Assembly (NCBI RefSeq): GCF_001435955.1 | Contig: NZ_AYYT01000003.1 | Span: 1-64,000 of the forward strand | Length of the DNA stretch: 64,000 bases | Direction: 5' to 3' | DNA from: Ligilactobacillus salivarius DSM 20555 = ATCC 11741 | GTDB lineage: Bacteria > Bacillota > Bacilli > Lactobacillales > Lactobacillaceae | Shown here: positions 1 to 9,233 of the stretch, one piece after another | Layout: the number at the start of each line of letters is the position of its first letter | Numbering within the stretch: the stretch's first letter is position 1 | Notes under the pieces: model-generated | The model's database searches: none | What the model was told of the DNA's origin: nothing | Seen by the model: only the letters and a program-made list of their open reading frames with translations | Position numbers and translations under genes: made by a program

Positions 1-26
1 CGCCGGTTCAAATCCGGCTAGGACCG
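1..26 (+). tRNA. 3' part of a tRNA cut by the window start (identity not determinable)
   Basis: Positions 2-6 (gccgg) pair with 14-18 (ccggc) around a seven-base TTCAAAT loop, which is a T arm. A seven-base acceptor strand (taggacc) and a G discriminator at 26 follow, with no encoded CCA. The anticodon lies outside the window. An acceptor beginning GGTCC with discriminator G would fit tRNA-Asp, but this is only a guess. Confidence 0.75.
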
Positions 27-42
27 TGTGACTAATTTTTTT

Positions 43-70
43 AACTATCCTTTTTAGGATAGTTTTTTTA
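43..70 (+). terminator. Rho-independent terminator after the tRNA
   Basis: A nine-base-pair stem (43-51 with 56-64, aactatcct/aggatagtt) with a four-T loop runs directly into a T tract. Confidence 0.85.
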
Positions 71-146
71 TTACATTACTTAATACACGGGATATTATGT
101 ATCGCTTTGAGTTTTATTTAATACTTTATTGTGATAAAATTTAATA

Positions 147-222
147 GTTACAATCCATTCCCGAAAGGATTCGTTTTAAACGAAGATGCCTTGTAACCAA
201 ATTACTTATAATAATGGGGGAA
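147..222 (+). promoter_or_regulatory. SAM-III (S-MK box) riboswitch of metK
   Basis: The sequence carries the conserved S-MK core: ttcccgaaaggat at 158-170, a small hairpin tcg..cga, then agatgccttgtaacc at 184-198, and a GGGGG Shine-Dalgarno at 216-220. Helix gttacaa (147-153) pairs with ttgtaac (191-197), and ttccc (158-162) can pair with the Shine-Dalgarno. In the known S-MK mechanism SAM binding sequesters the Shine-Dalgarno and blocks translation of SAM synthetase. The ATG at 186 lies inside the aptamer and is not a start codon. Confidence 0.93.
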
Positions 223-227
223 TTAAA

Positions 228-1418
228 TTGACAGAAAAACACCTTTTTACTTCTGAATCAGTATCAGAAGGTCATCCAGATAAAATTGCAGATCAAATAA
301 GTGATTCAATTTTAGATGCAATGTTAGAACAAGATCCTGAGGCAAGGGTCGCTGTTGAGACTACAGTAACTACAGGATTAGTAGTAGTAGTGGGTGAAGT
401 TTCCACAACAGCACATATTGATATACAAAAAGTTGTTAGGGAAACTATAAAAGAAATTGGATACAAAAATGGTAAATATGGGTTTGATGGTGATAATTGT
501 GCCGTCATAACAGCTATAGATGAACAATCTCCAGATATTGCTTTAGGAGTTGATAATTCTCTTGAAGTAAAAAATGGAGATGTAGATCCACTTGACCAAA
601 TTGGTGCAGGTGATCAAGGAATGATGTTTGGATATGCTATAAATGAAACACCAGAATTGATGCCATTGCCAATCTCACTTAGTCATCATTTAATGAAAAA
701 AGTAGCTGAAGTTAGAAAAAATGGAACTTTGGCCTATTTAGGACCTGATGCTAAAGCACAAGTGACAGTTGAATATGATGACAATAATCAACCGTTAAGA
801 ATAGATACAGTTGTTTTATCTACACAACACGATGAAAATATTTCACTAGATCAAATTAGAAAAGATGTAATGGATCAAGTTATCACTAAAGTAATACCTG
901 ATAAATATTTAGATTCAAATACAAAGTATTTTATTAATCCAACTGGTCGTTTTGTAATAGGTGGACCACAAGGTGATGCTGGTTTAACTGGTAGAAAAAT
1001 TATTGTTGATACTTATGGTGGATATGCTCATCATGGTGGTGGGGCATTCTCTGGTAAAGATGCTACAAAGGTAGATAGATCAGCAAGCTATGCTGCAAGA
1101 TATATTGCTAAAAATATCGTAGCTGCAGGATTGGCATCTCAAGTTGAGGTTCAAATATCTTATGCAATAGGAGTAGCTCAACCAGTTTCAGTTTCCGTTA
1201 ATACATTTGGTAGTGGAAAAGTTTCAAATCAAAAGTTAGTTGATGCAATTAGAAAAGTTTTTGATTTAAGACCTGCTGGAATCATCAAAATGTTAGATTT
1301 ACGTAGACCTATCTATAAGAAAACTGCAGCATATGGACATTTTGGTAGAACAGATATTGATTTACCATGGGAAAAAACTGATAAGGTAAATGAATTGAAG
1401 AAAGAGTTAGATTTCTAA
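228..1418 (+). CDS. metK: S-adenosylmethionine synthetase
   Basis: MetK makes S-adenosylmethionine from methionine and ATP in the cytosol. The 396-residue product starts at the TTG at 228, giving [18 protein letters not shown], seven bases after the GGGGG Shine-Dalgarno. The frame is open back to an ATG at 186, but that codon belongs to the riboswitch aptamer. Family motifs are [12 protein letters not shown] near the N-terminus, GAGDQG in the middle and GGGAFSGKD further on. Length is normal for the family. Translation is expected to be switched off by the product through the S-MK box upstream. Confidence 0.97.
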   Translation: MTEKHLFTSESVSEGHPDKIADQISDSILDAMLEQDPEARVAVETTVTTGLVVVVGEVSTTAHIDIQKVVRETIKEIGYKNGKYGFDGDNCAVITAIDEQSPDIALGVDNSLEVKNGDVDPLDQIGAGDQGMMFGYAINETPELMPLPISLSHHLMKKVAEVRKNGTLAYLGPDAKAQVTVEYDDNNQPLRIDTVVLSTQHDENISLDQIRKDVMDQVITKVIPDKYLDSNTKYFINPTGRFVIGGPQGDAGLTGRKIIVDTYGGYAHHGGGAFSGKDATKVDRSASYAARYIAKNIVAAGLASQVEVQISYAIGVAQPVSVSVNTFGSGKVSNQKLVDAIRKVFDLRPAGIIKMLDLRRPIYKKTAAYGHFGRTDIDLPWEKTDKVNELKKELDF

Positions 1419-1471
1419 ATTTCTCTTGAAATAGATATACTATTTTGGTATTATCATTGTAAATTATAATA

Positions 1472-1710
1472 TGAACGTAGATAAGGAATAGTAGAGTCTA
1501 TATTTTAATTTAAGAGAGTGCATGGTTGGTGTGAATGTACTAAATAGAGATTTGAACTCGCCTTAGATGTTTCTTCATTGAAATTAGTAGGTGAAGACGG
1601 TACTTTCCGTTAGAAAAGAAGAGAGCTAATCATTTGATTGGAATATAGGTGGTACCGCGAGTTTTTCGTCCTATACGGAATAGTTTTATTTCGTATAGGC
1701 TTTTTTTATC
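1472..1710 (+). promoter_or_regulatory. T-box leader of leuS, leucine specifier CTC
   Basis: The leader contains the T-box sequence ggtggtaccgcgag at 1648-1661, which pairs with the uncharged tRNA 3' end in the antiterminator. It is followed by a terminator stem (1670-1679 with 1690-1699, cctatacgga/ttcgtatagg) and a T run at 1701-1707. In the specifier region gaactcgcc, CTC at 1557-1559 is a leucine codon matching the downstream gene. Uncharged tRNA-Leu is expected to favour readthrough into leuS. A tataat at 1465-1470 is a possible -10 element, but I see no good -35. Confidence 0.9.
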
Positions 1711-1748
1711 TACAGAAGTTTATTATTTTTTTGAAAGGATGGAAATAG

Positions 1749-4166
1749 ATGTCATATAAGCATATTGAAATAGAAAAAAAGTGGCAAAGATATTGGGAAG
1801 AACACAAAACATTCAAAACAACTGAAGACGATGATAAAAAGAATTATTATGCCTTAGATATGTTTCCATATCCATCTGGGCAAGGACTTCATGTAGGTCA
1901 TCCTGAAGGGTATACAGCTACAGATATAATGGCTCGTATGAAGAGAATGCAAGGATATAATGTTTTACACCCAATGGGATGGGATGCATTTGGTTTACCT
2001 GCTGAACAATATGCGTTGAATACAGGAAACTCACCACGTGAATTTACCAAAAAAAATGTTAATAATTTTAGACGCCAAATTAAATCTTTAGGTTTATCAT
2101 ATGATTGGGATCGAGAAGTTAACACGACAGATCCTGCATATTATAAATGGACTCAATGGATTTTTGAACAATTATATAAAAAAGGGTTAGCTTATGAAGC
2201 TGAAGTTCCAGTTAACTGGAGTCCAGATTTAGGAACCGTTGTAGCTAACGAAGAAGTTATTGATGGTAAAACTGAACGTGGTGGTTTTCCTGTTATTAGA
2301 AAGCCAATGCGTCAATGGGTATTAAAAATCACAGCTTATGCTGATCGCTTAATAGATGATTTAGATGATTTAGATTGGCCAGAAGCAATTAAAGAACAAC
2401 AACGTAATTGGATTGGTCGTTCAGTTGGTGCAGCAATAAACTTTCCTGTTTCAGGAGATGAAAATACAAAGATTGAGGTATTTTCTACTCGTCCAGATAC
2501 AATATTTGGTGTTGCAGCTTTAGTATTGGCACCTGAACATGAATTGGTTAAGCAATTAACAACTCCTGAACATGAAAATGAGGTAGAAGCATACATAGAA
2601 AAAATATCTCATAAATCAGATTTAGAAAGAACAGATTTAGCTAAAGATAAAACAGGTGTATTTACAGGTAGTTATGTTGTAAATCCTGTAAGTGGAGAAA
2701 AATTACCTATTTGGATTGCTGATTATGTCTTAAATTCATATGGAACAGGTGCGGTAATGGTTGTTCCTGCACATGATGAACGAGATCATGAATTTGCTCA
2801 AAAGTTTGATTTGCCTATCGTACAAGTTATCGAAGGTGGAGATGTTCAAAAAGAAGCATATACTGGTGATGGAGTTCATATCAATTCTGATTTCCTAAAT
2901 GGTATGGATAAAGACGAAGCCATTGATGCTATAAATAACTGGCTAGAAGAAAATGGAGTAGGGGAAAAGAAAGTTAACTATCGTTTAAGAGATTGGTTAT
3001 TCTCTAGACAACGTTACTGGGGTGAGCCTATTCCTGTAATTCATTGGGAAGATGGTGAAACAACTTTAGTTCCAGAAGATGAATTACCTTTATATTTACC
3101 TAAAGCAACAGATATTAAGCCATCAGGAACTGGTGAAAGTCCATTAGCTAACTTAGATGATTGGGTAAATGTTGTTGATGAAAATGGTAGAAAAGGACGT
3201 CGTGAAACTAATACTATGCCACAATGGGCTGGTAGTTCTTGGTACTTCCTACGTTATATAGATCCACATAACAACCATGAAGTAGCAGATTATGAAAAAT
3301 TAAAAGAATGGTTACCTGTAAACTTGTATGTTGGTGGTGCTGAACACGCTGTATTACATTTATTGTATGCTCGTTTCTGGCATAAATTCTTATATGATTT
3401 AGGTGTAGTTCCAACTAAAGAACCATTCCAAAAATTGGTAAACCAAGGAATGATTTTAGGTTCTAATCATGAAAAGATGTCCAAGTCTAAAGGAAATGTA
3501 GTTAATCCAGATGATATTGTTGAACAATATGGAGCAGATACATTACGCTTATATGAAATGTTTATGGGGCCTTTAGATGCATCTATCCCTTGGAGTGAAG
3601 AAGGACTTGGTGGCGCACATAAGTTCATTAACCGTGTTTGGAATTTATTGATTGATGAAAATGACAATTTGCGTGATAGAGTAACTACAATTAACAATCA
3701 TGATTTAGATAAGATATATAATGAAACTGTTAAGAAAGTTACAGAAGACTATGAGGCTATGCACTTTAATACTGCAATTTCCCAATTAATGGTCTTTGTT
3801 AATAATGCTTATAAAGCAGATTCATTACCATTGGAATATGTAGAAGGCTTAGTAAAATTGTTATCACCAGTTGTTCCTCATATTACAGAAGAATTATGGT
3901 CTAAGTTAGGTCATGTAGGTAGCATAGCATATGCTAAGTGGCCAACCTATGATGAAAGCAAGTTGGTTGAAGATGTTGTAGAAATTGTTGTTCAAATTAA
4001 CGGTAAAGTAAGACAACATCTACAAGTATCTAAAGATGCTAGTCGTGAAGAATTACAAGCACTAGCTTTGAACGACGAAAGAATAAAACAAGAACTTGCG
4101 GATAAAGAAGTTAAAAAAGTTATTGCAGTTCCTGGTAAGTTAGTATCAATTGTAGTAGCAAAATAA
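1749..4166 (+). CDS. leuS: Leucyl-tRNA synthetase
   Basis: LeuS charges tRNA-Leu with leucine. The 805-residue class I synthetase has the HIGH signature as HVGHPEG near residue 50, a connective editing domain with TRPDTIFG near residue 246 and [18 protein letters not shown] after it, and the KMSKS loop as EKMSKSKGN near residue 575. The anticodon-binding and C-terminal domains are present ([17 protein letters not shown]). The ATG at 1749 follows gaaaggatgga. Length is normal. Expression is governed by the T-box immediately upstream. Confidence 0.98.
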   Translation: MSYKHIEIEKKWQRYWEEHKTFKTTEDDDKKNYYALDMFPYPSGQGLHVGHPEGYTATDIMARMKRMQGYNVLHPMGWDAFGLPAEQYALNTGNSPREFTKKNVNNFRRQIKSLGLSYDWDREVNTTDPAYYKWTQWIFEQLYKKGLAYEAEVPVNWSPDLGTVVANEEVIDGKTERGGFPVIRKPMRQWVLKITAYADRLIDDLDDLDWPEAIKEQQRNWIGRSVGAAINFPVSGDENTKIEVFSTRPDTIFGVAALVLAPEHELVKQLTTPEHENEVEAYIEKISHKSDLERTDLAKDKTGVFTGSYVVNPVSGEKLPIWIADYVLNSYGTGAVMVVPAHDERDHEFAQKFDLPIVQVIEGGDVQKEAYTGDGVHINSDFLNGMDKDEAIDAINNWLEENGVGEKKVNYRLRDWLFSRQRYWGEPIPVIHWEDGETTLVPEDELPLYLPKATDIKPSGTGESPLANLDDWVNVVDENGRKGRRETNTMPQWAGSSWYFLRYIDPHNNHEVADYEKLKEWLPVNLYVGGAEHAVLHLLYARFWHKFLYDLGVVPTKEPFQKLVNQGMILGSNHEKMSKSKGNVVNPDDIVEQYGADTLRLYEMFMGPLDASIPWSEEGLGGAHKFINRVWNLLIDENDNLRDRVTTINNHDLDKIYNETVKKVTEDYEAMHFNTAISQLMVFVNNAYKADSLPLEYVEGLVKLLSPVVPHITEELWSKLGHVGSIAYAKWPTYDESKLVEDVVEIVVQINGKVRQHLQVSKDASREELQALALNDERIKQELADKEVKKVIAVPGKLVSIVVAK

Positions 4167-4188
4167 AGTTTAAACATTAGTATTATTA

Positions 4189-4224
4189 AAAGATTCGTAT
4201 TTCATGAGATGCGAATCTTTTTTA
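4189..4224 (+). terminator. Terminator of leuS
   Basis: A ten-base-pair stem (4191-4200 with 4209-4218, agattcgtat/atgcgaatct, one G-T pair) has an eight-base loop and is followed by a run of T. Confidence 0.85.
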
Positions 4225-4287
4225 TTATAGTCAATCTCTCTAACATATAATACTGAGAATTTACGAAGCACAAAAAGGTGAATATTT

Positions 4288-4332
4288 ATGAAGAGAAAAA
4301 TATATTTATTCGGAAGTATACTTGCTACTTAA
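4288..4332 (+). pseudogene. 14-codon frame resembling the start of a signal peptide, probable gene remnant
   Basis: An ATG at 4288 sits seven bases after aaaaaggtg and encodes MKRKIYLFGSILAT, then TAA. The basic N-terminus followed by a hydrophobic run is how a secreted or lipoprotein signal peptide begins, but the frame stops inside the hydrophobic core. A tataat at 4246-4251 could be its -10. The remaining space before the permease carries no continuation I can recognise. It may be the stump of a lost exported protein or a chance short frame. Confidence 0.3.
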
Positions 4333-4405
4333 GGAATTTTTTTATAAAATGGTAGTTACAATATAAAAATTTTCTGAAAATCCTAAATTATAAAGGAGAT
4401 TTTAC

Positions 4406-5743
4406 ATGAAAAATGAATTATCTCGAGCTTTAACTCATCGGCATGTCCAGATGATAGCAATTGGTGGTGCGATAGGTACAGGGTTGTTCTTGGGATCAGG
4501 TTCAGCAATCCAAAAGGCAGGACCAGCTCTGATACTAGCCTACTTAATTGCGGGTATTTTTTGTTTTTTTATGATGCGTGCAATTGGTGAATTAATTTTA
4601 TCTGATAAAAGTAAGAATTCATTTATCGAATTTGTTAAGGTATATATGGGAAGAGGATGGGAGTTCATTATAGGATGGACTTATTGGTTATGTTGGGCAA
4701 GTTTGGCAATGGCTGACTTAACTGCTAGTGGTATTTATTTAAGATATTGGTTTCCGAATCTTCCTCAATGGTTGACAGCATTGATAATCATTCTTGTTCT
4801 ATTAATTTTCAACTTACTCAGTGTAGGATTATTTGGTGAATTAGAATCGTGGTTTTCTAGTATTAAAGTTTTAGCGATTTTAGCATTAATAGGTACAGGT
4901 ATTATTTTATTGCTCACCCAGGCAAATGTAGGCGGGAATGAAGTTAGTATCATGAATTTATTTAATCATGGTGGCTTCTTTCCTAAAGGGGCAATAGGAT
5001 TTATGGCAGCTTTTCCAATGGTTATATTTGCTTTTACTGGTATTGAAATGGTCGGTCTAGCTTCTGGAGAAACTGCTAATCCAGAAAAAGATATTCCACA
5101 AGCAATCAATACATTGCCTTTTAGAATAGGATTGTTCTATATAGGTTCGATGTTCGTATTGATGTGTATTTATCCTTGGAATGAAATTGTTACAACTTCT
5201 AGTCCATTTGTGCAAGTATTTAATGGAATTGGTATCAAATTTGCTGCTGGAATTATCAATTTTGTAGTATTAACAGCTGCATTATCAGCATGTAATAGTG
5301 CGATTTTTAGCACAAGTAGAACTTTATTTGTTTTGTCACATAGTGGTCATGCACCTAAATCTTTTGGTCAAACTAATAATCGGAGTATCCCAGTTAAATC
5401 ATTGTTATTCTCTTCAAGTTCATTATTTTTAATAGTTATATTGAATTATGTACTACCTAAGAGTATTTTTGATATTATTTCTGGTGTAGCAACAGTTAGC
5501 TTTGTTTTTGTATGGATTGCATTAGTTTGGTGTCACTATCAATATCGAAAAAATAGCCCAAATAATAATGAAAAAATTTTTCCGATGCCATTGTATCCGG
5601 TAAGTAATGTTATAACAATAATCTTTTTTGTTTTAGTATTAGTTTTATTAACTTTTAATACCAATACATTAATGTCACTTATCTTTTCAATAGTTTGGTT
5701 TGGAATTTTGGGAGCAATATATTTCTTTAAAGCTAGAAAGTAG
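4406..5743 (+). CDS. Amino acid permease of the APC superfamily (AAT family)
   Basis: This is a 445-residue membrane transporter with about twelve hydrophobic segments. The N-terminal family motif IGGAIGTGLFLGSG is present, with FTGIEMVGLASGE in the middle. These place it in the proton-coupled amino acid transporter group that includes the B. subtilis and E. coli aromatic, proline and D-serine/D-alanine/glycine permeases. The substrate cannot be read from sequence. The ATG at 4406 follows aaaggaga. It is a single-gene unit with its own terminator. Confidence 0.9.
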   Translation: MKNELSRALTHRHVQMIAIGGAIGTGLFLGSGSAIQKAGPALILAYLIAGIFCFFMMRAIGELILSDKSKNSFIEFVKVYMGRGWEFIIGWTYWLCWASLAMADLTASGIYLRYWFPNLPQWLTALIIILVLLIFNLLSVGLFGELESWFSSIKVLAILALIGTGIILLLTQANVGGNEVSIMNLFNHGGFFPKGAIGFMAAFPMVIFAFTGIEMVGLASGETANPEKDIPQAINTLPFRIGLFYIGSMFVLMCIYPWNEIVTTSSPFVQVFNGIGIKFAAGIINFVVLTAALSACNSAIFSTSRTLFVLSHSGHAPKSFGQTNNRSIPVKSLLFSSSSLFLIVILNYVLPKSIFDIISGVATVSFVFVWIALVWCHYQYRKNSPNNNEKIFPMPLYPVSNVITIIFFVLVLVLLTFNTNTLMSLIFSIVWFGILGAIYFFKARK

Positions 5744-5750
5744 TTTATAA

Positions 5751-5783
5751 AGCTGGTTAGAATTATCCTAACTGGCTTTTTTA
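5751..5783 (+). terminator. Terminator of the amino acid permease
   Basis: A ten-base-pair stem (5751-5760 with 5768-5777, agctggttag/ctaactggct) is followed by TTTTT. Confidence 0.85.
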
Positions 5784-5862
5784 AATGCTTATTTGCAGTC
5801 ATTAGTAAAATGATTTAAAATTAATGGGCTAAGTATTTTTTGGAAGTAGGAATTACATAAAA

Positions 5863-7509
5863 ATGAATGATAATAATGAACAAATAAAAAAAGATTTAGA
5901 AGAAACTTCTTCTAAAGAAAAAATGTTGAAGGGCTCAGCTTGGATGACAGCTGGGAGTATTTTTTCTAGAATTCTGGGAGCAATTTATATTATTCCATGG
6001 GCAACTTGGTTTGGAGTTAATTATTTACAAGCAAATGCCTTATTTACTAAGGGATATACTGTTTATGCATTATTTTTGATGCTGTCTACTGCTGGAATTC
6101 CATCTGCAGTGGGTAAACAAGTTGCACATTATAATTCTCTTAATGAATATGGAATCGGTAGGCGATTATTTAAGCGAAGTTTAGGTGTAATGATGTTTTT
6201 AGGAATTATCAGTGCAATGATTTTGTGGTTTATTGCACCATTAATTTCTCAAGGGGATGCAGCAGTTATTCCTGTATATCGTTCTTTAGCAGTTACATTG
6301 CTTTTAATTCCAGTAATGAGTTTAACTAGAGGCTTTTTTCAAGGATATTTTGATATGGCTCCGTTCGCTATATCACAATTAGTAGAACAAGTTGCTAGAA
6401 TTGTTTATATGTTAGCAGCAACATATCTAATTACTCAGGTGTTACATGGAAGTTACCAGAGCGCAGTAGTTCAATCAACTTTTGCAGCATTTATAGGAGC
6501 TGTTGGTGGCTTATTAGTTTTATTATGGCATTATTGGCGAAAACGACCAACTATGAATTATCTTTTAGCTCACAGTAATAATAAACTAGAAGTCTCTGAT
6601 AAGAGATTAATAAAGGAAATATTGTATCAATCGATACCTTTCATCATTATTGGATCAACTACAACTTTGTATAATTTATTTGATCAATTTAGTTTTCCAA
6701 CAATTATGAGTTTTGTTACTGATTATAGTACTAAAGAAATTAATGCATTATATGCTTTATTTGCGGGAAATGCCAATAAATTGATAATGATTACTATTTC
6801 AGTTGCTGCTGCGATGGCTGACACTGCAATTCCATTATTGTCTCAAGCTGTTACAAAAAATGATAATGAAGAAGTTTCAGCTGCTTTATTAGATTCGGTA
6901 GAATTATTCTTTTTTGTAATGTTACCTTGTTCTTTTGGAATGGCTGCAGTTTCTAGACCACTATATGTTTTATTTTATCCATATGATTATACGGGTATCT
7001 TTGTATTAGCCTTTTCATCATATATAGCTTTAGCATTAGGCTTATTTATGGTTTTAGCAGCTTTACTTCAAGGAATATATGAAAATACAATAGCAATTAA
7101 ATTTGCGGTAATTGGAATGATTGTCAAAGTTATAATACAATTCCCATTAACAGCATTTTTACATGTATATGGTCCTTTAGCAGCTACAGGTATAGGAATG
7201 ACCGTAAGTAATGTATTAATTTTTAGATACTTGTATTTCAAATATAATTTAAATATTAATAAATTACAGAAAAATACTAATATGATGATGTTATTTAGTT
7301 TATTTATGTTTATTGTAGTACTCGTTATATCATTTGCTTTAGGAAAAGTAACAAATACATATAGCAAATTCCAATCCACCATTGTGCTAATAATTGGAGC
7401 CGGAATTGGAGGATATATTTATGCTTTCTTAAGTTTGAAGGCAAGACTAGCTGATGATATTTTAGGTGCTAGAGCTAACTTTTTAAGAAGAATATTGAGA
7501 ATTAAATAG
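5863..7509 (+). CDS. ytgP: Lipid II flippase candidate, MurJ/YtgP (MOP superfamily)
   Basis: This 548-residue multispanning membrane protein has about fourteen hydrophobic segments and belongs to the polysaccharide/lipid flippase branch of the MOP exporters (SpoVB/YtgP type). In B. subtilis YtgP was identified as the MurJ lipid II flippase, which moves the peptidoglycan precursor across the membrane. A polar, lysine-rich N-terminal tail of about 25 residues precedes the first segment (KGSAWMTAGSIFSRILGAIY). As in Bacillus, the next gene is an RsuA-type pseudouridine synthase, ten bases downstream. Family assignment is firm, and the substrate is inferred from the orthologue. Confidence 0.88.
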   Translation: MNDNNEQIKKDLEETSSKEKMLKGSAWMTAGSIFSRILGAIYIIPWATWFGVNYLQANALFTKGYTVYALFLMLSTAGIPSAVGKQVAHYNSLNEYGIGRRLFKRSLGVMMFLGIISAMILWFIAPLISQGDAAVIPVYRSLAVTLLLIPVMSLTRGFFQGYFDMAPFAISQLVEQVARIVYMLAATYLITQVLHGSYQSAVVQSTFAAFIGAVGGLLVLLWHYWRKRPTMNYLLAHSNNKLEVSDKRLIKEILYQSIPFIIIGSTTTLYNLFDQFSFPTIMSFVTDYSTKEINALYALFAGNANKLIMITISVAAAMADTAIPLLSQAVTKNDNEEVSAALLDSVELFFFVMLPCSFGMAAVSRPLYVLFYPYDYTGIFVLAFSSYIALALGLFMVLAALLQGIYENTIAIKFAVIGMIVKVIIQFPLTAFLHVYGPLAATGIGMTVSNVLIFRYLYFKYNLNINKLQKNTNMMMLFSLFMFIVVLVISFALGKVTNTYSKFQSTIVLIIGAGIGGYIYAFLSLKARLADDILGARANFLRRILRIK

Positions 7510-7519
7510 CGTGATGTAT

Positions 7520-8236
7520 ATGAGATTAGATAAGTTTTTAAGTCAAACAGGAAAGTTCACAAGAGCGGAAGCAAAAAAGGTTATAAAGGCTAAGAGAGTA
7601 AGGTTAAATGGTGAAGTTGTCAAAGACGGAAAGATAAAAATAAACGAAGACTCAGATAAAATTTTTTTAGATGGGGAACTTTTAGCTTTGAATAACAAAG
7701 AAGTATATTATATGTTAAATAAACCTGCAGGAGTTGTGTCAGCTACTAGGGATGATAAAGATAAGACGGTAATTGATTTAATAAATTTTCCTGGGAGAAA
7801 AGAAGATCTGTTTCCTGTAGGTAGACTAGATAAAGATACAACAGGATTATTAATTATTACAAATGATGGAAAATTTGCTCACAACATTATTTCTCCTAAA
7901 AAACACGTATCTAAAACATATGAAGCAGTAGTTACTGGAAAAATATCAGAAAAAGAGGTTAAAATATTTTCTCAAGGCATGGAATTGGCCAATGGGGATA
8001 AATTACAGCCTGCACAACTTGATATAATATCTTATTCTGAGAAGGATGATACTAGCAAAGTTAGAGTTATCATTCATGAAGGAAAATATCACCAGGTTAG
8101 ACGAATGTTTGGAGCGGTGTCTCAAAGAGTGTTAGAACTAGATAGAGTAAAGATAGGACTACTTGAATTGGACGATACTTTGGAAAGAGGAGAATATAGG
8201 GAGTTAACAGAAAAAGAATTAAATTTAATAAAATAA
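7520..8236 (+). CDS. rsuA: 16S rRNA pseudouridine synthase, RsuA/YtzG family
   Basis: The enzyme isomerises a uridine of small-subunit rRNA (U516 in the E. coli RsuA precedent). The protein starts with an S4 RNA-binding domain (MRLDKFLSQTGKFTRAEAKK) and carries the catalytic signature GRLDKDTTGLLI near residue 100, whose first Asp is the active-site residue. The C-terminal VIHEGKYHQVRRMF motif is also present. I chose the ATG at 7520, which gives the usual MRLDKFL start; GTG at 7511 and ATG at 7514 are in frame but add atypical residues. It is probably co-transcribed with the flippase gene. Confidence 0.92.
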   Translation: MRLDKFLSQTGKFTRAEAKKVIKAKRVRLNGEVVKDGKIKINEDSDKIFLDGELLALNNKEVYYMLNKPAGVVSATRDDKDKTVIDLINFPGRKEDLFPVGRLDKDTTGLLIITNDGKFAHNIISPKKHVSKTYEAVVTGKISEKEVKIFSQGMELANGDKLQPAQLDIISYSEKDDTSKVRVIIHEGKYHQVRRMFGAVSQRVLELDRVKIGLLELDDTLERGEYRELTEKELNLIK

Positions 8237-8272
8237 GGAGAAGAGGACTAAATTTGTCCCTTCTCCTTATTT
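8231..8272. terminator. Bidirectional terminator between rsuA and nnrD
   Basis: A long inverted repeat (aaataaggagaag at 8231-8243 and ggac at 8245-8248, pairing with gtcc at 8256-8259 and ttctccttattt at 8261-8272) has A/T tracts on both sides. It contains the stop codons of both convergent genes. Confidence 0.88.
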
Positions 8273-9118
8273 TTGTTCAGAAATAACTTTCAACATCGTT
8301 TTTTGAATCTTTTTAATAATATCTGTTGGTAATGTTACATAGTATTTATGAGATAAGTTTTCAGCTATATAGCTGTGTAAATAAACAGCTGCGTTAATTC
8401 TTTCATCTAGTGAACTTTCCTTAAACTGTGTGATAAATGCAGCTAGGATACCGGTTAAGATATCTCCCATACCACCAGTTGCCATAAAAGGGCCACCGAT
8501 TGTTAAATTATCAATAGTTCCTGATTGATGATAAATAGTAGTATGGTGTTTTTTTAAAATAACAGTAGCATTTAGCAATCTTTGTTTTTGTAAGTTGATG
8601 TCATCAATTTGTTTATCTATAGGAATACCAGATAGTCTTTGCCATTCCATTTGGTGAGGAGTAAAAATAATTTTTTTATTGTTAGCAATCAATTCTTTTA
8701 AGGAATCATTTTCAGATATGAGAGTGATTGCTGAACCGTCAATTATGCAAAGTTGATTATCAGAGATATTACTTAATGTAACTTCAAGAACTTCTTTAGA
8801 TCTATTATCAGTACCTAATCCAGGGCCTACAACTACTGCATCAGCCGTTGAAATAGCAGTTGTAAGAGATACCTTATCAAAAAAATTAATAAACATTGCT
8901 TCTGGTACGACGGAATGTAGTGAAGATAGATTTTCTTTATTAGTTGCGACAGTAACTAACCCAGCGCCAGCATGAACGGCAGCTGAAGCAGCCATAATTA
9001 TAGCTCCACCATAGTTAATATTTCCGCCAATGAGTAATACTCTACCAAAATTACCTTTATGACTGTTAGGTTTACGTTTTTTAATGACCTTTTGTAAAAT
9101 ATCAAGTGTAATCTCCAT
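8267..9118 (-). CDS. nnrD: ADP-dependent NAD(P)H-hydrate dehydratase
   Basis: NnrD repairs hydrated NADH and NADPH using ADP. The 283-residue product matches the YjeF C-terminal (ribokinase-fold) domain: RVLLIGGNINYGGAIIMAA near the start, VVVGPGLGTD near residue 100, FTPHQMEW, and the nucleotide/catalytic motif GGMGDILTGI near residue 215. The epimerase domain found fused in E. coli is absent, as is usual in Firmicutes. It converges on rsuA. The start at 9118 has only a weak Shine-Dalgarno. Confidence 0.93.
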   Translation of the reverse strand: MEITLDILQKVIKKRKPNSHKGNFGRVLLIGGNINYGGAIIMAASAAVHAGAGLVTVATNKENLSSLHSVVPEAMFINFFDKVSLTTAISTADAVVVGPGLGTDNRSKEVLEVTLSNISDNQLCIIDGSAITLISENDSLKELIANNKKIIFTPHQMEWQRLSGIPIDKQIDDINLQKQRLLNATVILKKHHTTIYHQSGTIDNLTIGGPFMATGGMGDILTGILAAFITQFKESSLDERINAAVYLHSYIAENLSHKYYVTLPTDIIKKIQKTMLKVISEQK

Positions 9119-9233
9119 AAATAGTACACCAGCCTTTTTTTAAGATATAATTATTATAATTCAAAATTCGTTTATTTTGAAAAAATTATGCTATTATTAA
9201 ATAGTAAACATTTTTTAGGAGATGAATTATAGA

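Noticed and set aside
186-227. N-terminal extension of MetK from the ATG at 186
   Set aside because: These codons lie in the conserved S-MK aptamer, and the Shine-Dalgarno at 216-220 is downstream of that ATG.
7068-7382. 104-codon open frame opposite the flippase gene
   Set aside because: It is antisense to a hydrophobic coding region; the Ile/Asn-rich product and lack of a ribosome site mark it as a shadow.
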